Below are positions 35,150-37,907 of a stretch of DNA of 37,907 bases, piece by piece (the first letter of the stretch is position 1; every line of letters begins with the position of its first letter). The DNA comes from an uncultured Prevotella sp. Its GTDB lineage: Bacteria > Bacteroidota > Bacteroidia > Bacteroidales > Bacteroidaceae. The position numbers and the translations under genes were made by a program. A model generated the notes under the pieces. That model worked only from the letters and a program-made list of their open reading frames with translations. It was not told the DNA's origin and did not search any database. The stretch spans positions 1 to 37,907 of the forward strand of contig CAJONO010000074.1 of assembly GCA_905235905.1 (NCBI GenBank), in the 5' to 3' direction.

Positions 35150-36636
35150 AAGAAGGCTTCCTCATCGGAGGAGGCCTTATACTTGCGGGACTGATGCTCG
35201 AACTGAGCGTCGGCCCTGTTGATTGGGATGCCTTCCGCTGGCCGGTCAATGGCATCGTGCTGGCGGGATTCCTCGCGCTTATTGCCATCATCTTCCTGCT
35301 GCGGAAGCGGGTGTATGGCCTGAAGTTTATTAGCACCTATAAGGCTGCGATTCCTGCGCTCATCTACGCCGTCGTACTCACCATCATCATGGGGCTGACG
35401 CGGCAGACGGTAGATGGCACGTGGCTGAACAATATGCTGTCGTTCTGGCCCTTCGTGCTCATCTACGTCTATATCGCCGTGATTCTCGGACTGGTGGTAT
35501 TATCTAAACTCAGGAGGCTTGTGAAGCAGCAAGACCATTCTCTCACCTCTCACCTCTCACCTCTCATCTCTATCTTGAACCACCTCGGACTTTTCCTCGC
35601 CATGACCACTGCCACCCTTGGCAATGCCGACATGCAGCGGCTGAAGATGATTACGGTGAAGGGAGAACCCGAATGGCGCGCACTGACCTCGCAACAGCAG
35701 ATTGTAGAGATGCCCATCGCCATCGAACTGAAGGAGTTTATCATGGAAACCTATGATGACGGCTCGCCTAAGCGTTTTGCCTCAGACATTCAGATTCTGA
35801 CAAAGACAGGCAAAAATATCCAGACCACTGTAGAAGTGAACAAACCCGTAGAGGTGGACGGTTGGAAGATCTACCAATACGGCTACGACACGCAGATGGG
35901 GGCCATGAGCCAGACTTCGATACTGGAATTAGTGAGTGACCCGTGGCTACCGCTGGTTTATACGGGCATCTATATGATGCTGGCCGGTGCCCTGCTGATG
36001 ATGCTTCGTGCGATTCCTTGGAGACAAGGTGTGCAGCAGGCCCGCAAACATCCTAAGACGGCGTCGCTTCTGTGTGCGGTCGTTGCGGCCTGTTTCTTCT
36101 GCGTACACCACTTCATGCCCATCCTCCATTCCGACACACTGGTGCCCGCCCTGCAGAGTCCGTGGTTCAAACCCCACATCATCGCCTACATGCTTGCCTA
36201 TACCCTGATGGCATCAGCCGCCCTTATCGCTTTATTCCAATTAGTCAGAGGCATGGGGAAAGACCATTCTCCCACCTCTCACCTCTCACCCCTCACCTCT
36301 CATCTCTCACCTCTCACCTCTCACCTCTCACCTCTCACCTCTACAGTATTCGTCGGCATATCCCTGATTACTATCGGCATGCTCTTCGGAGCATTGTGGG
36401 CCAAGGAGGCATGGGGCCATTACTGGTCGTGGGACCCTAAGGAGACGTGGGCTGCCATCACCTGGTTCGCCTATCTGGTCTATGTCCACTATCGTCAACT
36501 GCCTACTCACAAACCTCGGCTCGCCCTGTGGGTACTGCTCATTTCCTTCGTACTGCTCCAGATGTGTTGGTGGGGCATCAATTACCTACCCTCAGCCCAA
36601 GGCTCCAGCGTCCATGTCTATAGCATGCCGTCGTAA
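35125..36636 (+). CDS. Cytochrome c biogenesis protein, ResB-CcsA fusion
   Basis: N-terminal ResB-like TM and periplasmic region; C-terminal CcsA WWD motif WGHYWSWDPKETWAAITWFAYLVYVHYR. Confidence 0.9.
   Translation: MWTKPYGMKEGFLIGGGLILAGLMLELSVGPVDWDAFRWPVNGIVLAGFLALIAIIFLLRKRVYGLKFISTYKAAIPALIYAVVLTIIMGLTRQTVDGTWLNNMLSFWPFVLIYVYIAVILGLVVLSKLRRLVKQQDHSLTSHLSPLISILNHLGLFLAMTTATLGNADMQRLKMITVKGEPEWRALTSQQQIVEMPIAIELKEFIMETYDDGSPKRFASDIQILTKTGKNIQTTVEVNKPVEVDGWKIYQYGYDTQMGAMSQTSILELVSDPWLPLVYTGIYMMLAGALLMMLRAIPWRQGVQQARKHPKTASLLCAVVAACFFCVHHFMPILHSDTLVPALQSPWFKPHIIAYMLAYTLMASAALIALFQLVRGMGKDHSPTSHLSPLTSHLSPLTSHLSPLTSTVFVGISLITIGMLFGALWAKEAWGHYWSWDPKETWAAITWFAYLVYVHYRQLPTHKPRLALWVLLISFVLLQMCWWGINYLPSAQGSSVHVYSMPS
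35544..35571. repeat. Heptanucleotide tandem repeat (CACCTCT)x4, last unit CATCTCT
   Basis: Units at 35544, 35551, 35558, 35565, inside the ResB-CcsA CDS. Confidence 0.95.
36273..36342. repeat. Heptanucleotide tandem repeat (CACCTCT)x10, two degenerate units
   Basis: Ten contiguous 7-bp units from 36273 to 36342, coding for TSHLSPL repeats. Confidence 0.97.
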
Positions 36637-36939
36637 TTATTTCTTGTACTTCTCCCAAATATGGATGATGGCATCCTTGGGCGAATAGAGTATCATTCTT
36701 GGGCCTACCCGGCGCATGATTTCACGGATTTGTTCTCGCTCCTTTGGAGCATAACAGTGAGTGGGGCAGTCCTTGCAAGCGGTCTTCTGTTCGCCATATT
36801 TGCAATGGTCGAGGCGGTGACAAGCAAACTCTGCCAGATGTTGATATTCTTCTGGCATTGTTCTCTCCTTCAGATGATGACGGCAATACAGTTCGATCAT
36901 CTTTCGGACGGTCTGCTTCTCTCGCTCAATCCTGGTCAT
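36637..36939 (-). CDS. Nitrous oxide-stimulated promoter family protein
   Basis: IEREKQTVRKMIELYCRHHL...LAEFACHRLDHCKYGEQKTACKDCPTHCYAPKEREQIREIMRRVGPRMILYSP. Confidence 0.85.
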   Translation of the reverse strand: MTRIEREKQTVRKMIELYCRHHLKERTMPEEYQHLAEFACHRLDHCKYGEQKTACKDCPTHCYAPKEREQIREIMRRVGPRMILYSPKDAIIHIWEKYKK

Positions 36940-37322
36940 ACCGTAATCTCAATCAGAATCCTCTCAGGCCCGACTATGCAACTCTCATAATAGCCGTCGC
37001 CCGTGACTCTCGGGCCACTCAGCACTTGATAGCCATCTTCGTTCAATACCTTCGTGAGATTGTCAACCTTCTCCTTGGAACCGACGGAGAATGACAGATG
37101 TATGAAGCCTTGACGGTAGATATTCTCTTCCTCGTTCTCAACCTCTGGCCTTGTCATCAGTTCAAGTCTTGCATCGGAGTCATCAAAACTTAAAATATAC
37201 GTCTTCAGCCCCGTTTTAGGATTATGGTACATGTCGTTTGGGACGCCATTGAAATAGCGGATGAAGAACTCTTTCATCCCTTCCAAATCCAGGCAATATA
37301 ATGCTACATGATCAATTCTCAT
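36936..37322 (-). CDS. VOC-superfamily (glyoxalase-like) protein
   Basis: MRIDHVALYCLDLEGMKEFFIRYFNG...FIHLSFSVGSKEKVDNLTKVLNEDGYQVLSGPRVTGDGYYESCIVGPERILIEI. Confidence 0.92.
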   Translation of the reverse strand: MRIDHVALYCLDLEGMKEFFIRYFNGVPNDMYHNPKTGLKTYILSFDDSDARLELMTRPEVENEEENIYRQGFIHLSFSVGSKEKVDNLTKVLNEDGYQVLSGPRVTGDGYYESCIVGPERILIEITV

Positions 37323-37907
37323 TTTGCGGCAGTTTTAAAGAGCTCCTTTTTCAGCCATTCGCGCACGGGCAGGTCGTAGAGTTTCAACGAACCGTAGGCC
37401 ACGAAGACGGCGAGGATGAACAGAGTGATGCCGACAGCGACGTGCGTGGATGCGGGCAGGTCGGGATGGCTGGCCTGGAACGACATCTGGAAGTAGATGA
37501 ACGGATAGTGGGTGACGTAAAGCGGATAGGAGATTTCGCCCAGGAACTTGCATACAGCTTGACCTCGTTGGTCGGTGACCTTACTTCCTGCACCAAGGCC
37601 TACGATGAGCGGGAAGCAGACAATGATGACAAAGGCTTCGTAAAGACCGTTCATCCAGAGCTGATTCATGTCAGCACCGCCCAGACGGGGCACAGACAAC
37701 AGGACGACGACGGCCAAGGCGCACCACCAGAAACCGCCACGCACGCGGAATGACTCTAATGCGAGCACCTTTCGCCCACCGTCGGCTCCCGTAAACATTC
37801 GCGAGAGCAGCAGGCCCATAAAGAAAGGATAGAACAGGCGCGTAATGGCGATGAGAAGTTGCATGGGCCTGAGACTCCACCCGCCGATGACAGTGTAGGC
37901 GTATGGA
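37319..37907 (-). CDS. Acyltransferase_3-family membrane protein; 5' end outside the window
   Basis: LGEISYPLYVTHYPFIYFQM...LKLYDLPVREWLKK. The frame stays open past M37864 to the window edge (PYAYTVIGGWSLRPMQLL). Confidence 0.85.
   Translation of the reverse strand, partial: PYAYTVIGGWSLRPMQLLIAITRLFYPFFMGLLLSRMFTGADGGRKVLALESFRVRGGFWWCALAVVVLLSVPRLGGADMNQLWMNGLYEAFVIIVCFPLIVGLGAGSKVTDQRGQAVCKFLGEISYPLYVTHYPFIYFQMSFQASHPDLPASTHVAVGITLFILAVFVAYGSLKLYDLPVREWLKKELFKTAAK

Noticed and set aside
36273-36342. Possible sequencing or assembly artefact
   Set aside because: The main frame stays open through both arrays into an intact CcsA WWD domain, and the units carry internal variants, so the array looks real, though copy number could still be miscalled.

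Overview
A Bacteroidales-type chromosomal window, probably Prevotella-like. This is inferred from TAnnTTTG -7 promoter elements, UpxY/NusG-like and fimbrillin proteins, and C-terminal tails. No tRNA, rRNA, CRISPR array or transposase was recognised. Left part: two tandem AAA-ATPase/PD-(D/E)XK proteins behind a NusG-like antiterminator, a membrane AraC-type regulator, then miaA, ruvA, a DUF4468-like protein, ddh, rsmG, an MBL hydrolase, a secreted protein, an MgtC-like protein, an esterase, a hotdog thioesterase and two glycosyltransferases. Centre (about 16.2-27.3 kb), the most interesting part: an apparent operon for an exported WD40-propeller protein, an exported TPR-caspase protease, a small outer-membrane beta-barrel, an FnIII lipoprotein and three fimbrillin-type lipoproteins. 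The WD40 and caspase proteins share an apparently homologous, otherwise unrecognised domain. Upstream of the operon lie 22-bp iterons and a 27-bp dyad. Right part: nrfH-nrfA, a porin/imelysin/di-haem oxidoreductase cluster and a cytochrome c maturation gene (ResB-CcsA fusion). That gene carries two heptanucleotide tandem arrays inside the coding sequence, which could give frame-based phase variation. The window ends in a three-gene minus-strand operon. All family calls come from reading translated sequence; no database search was run.
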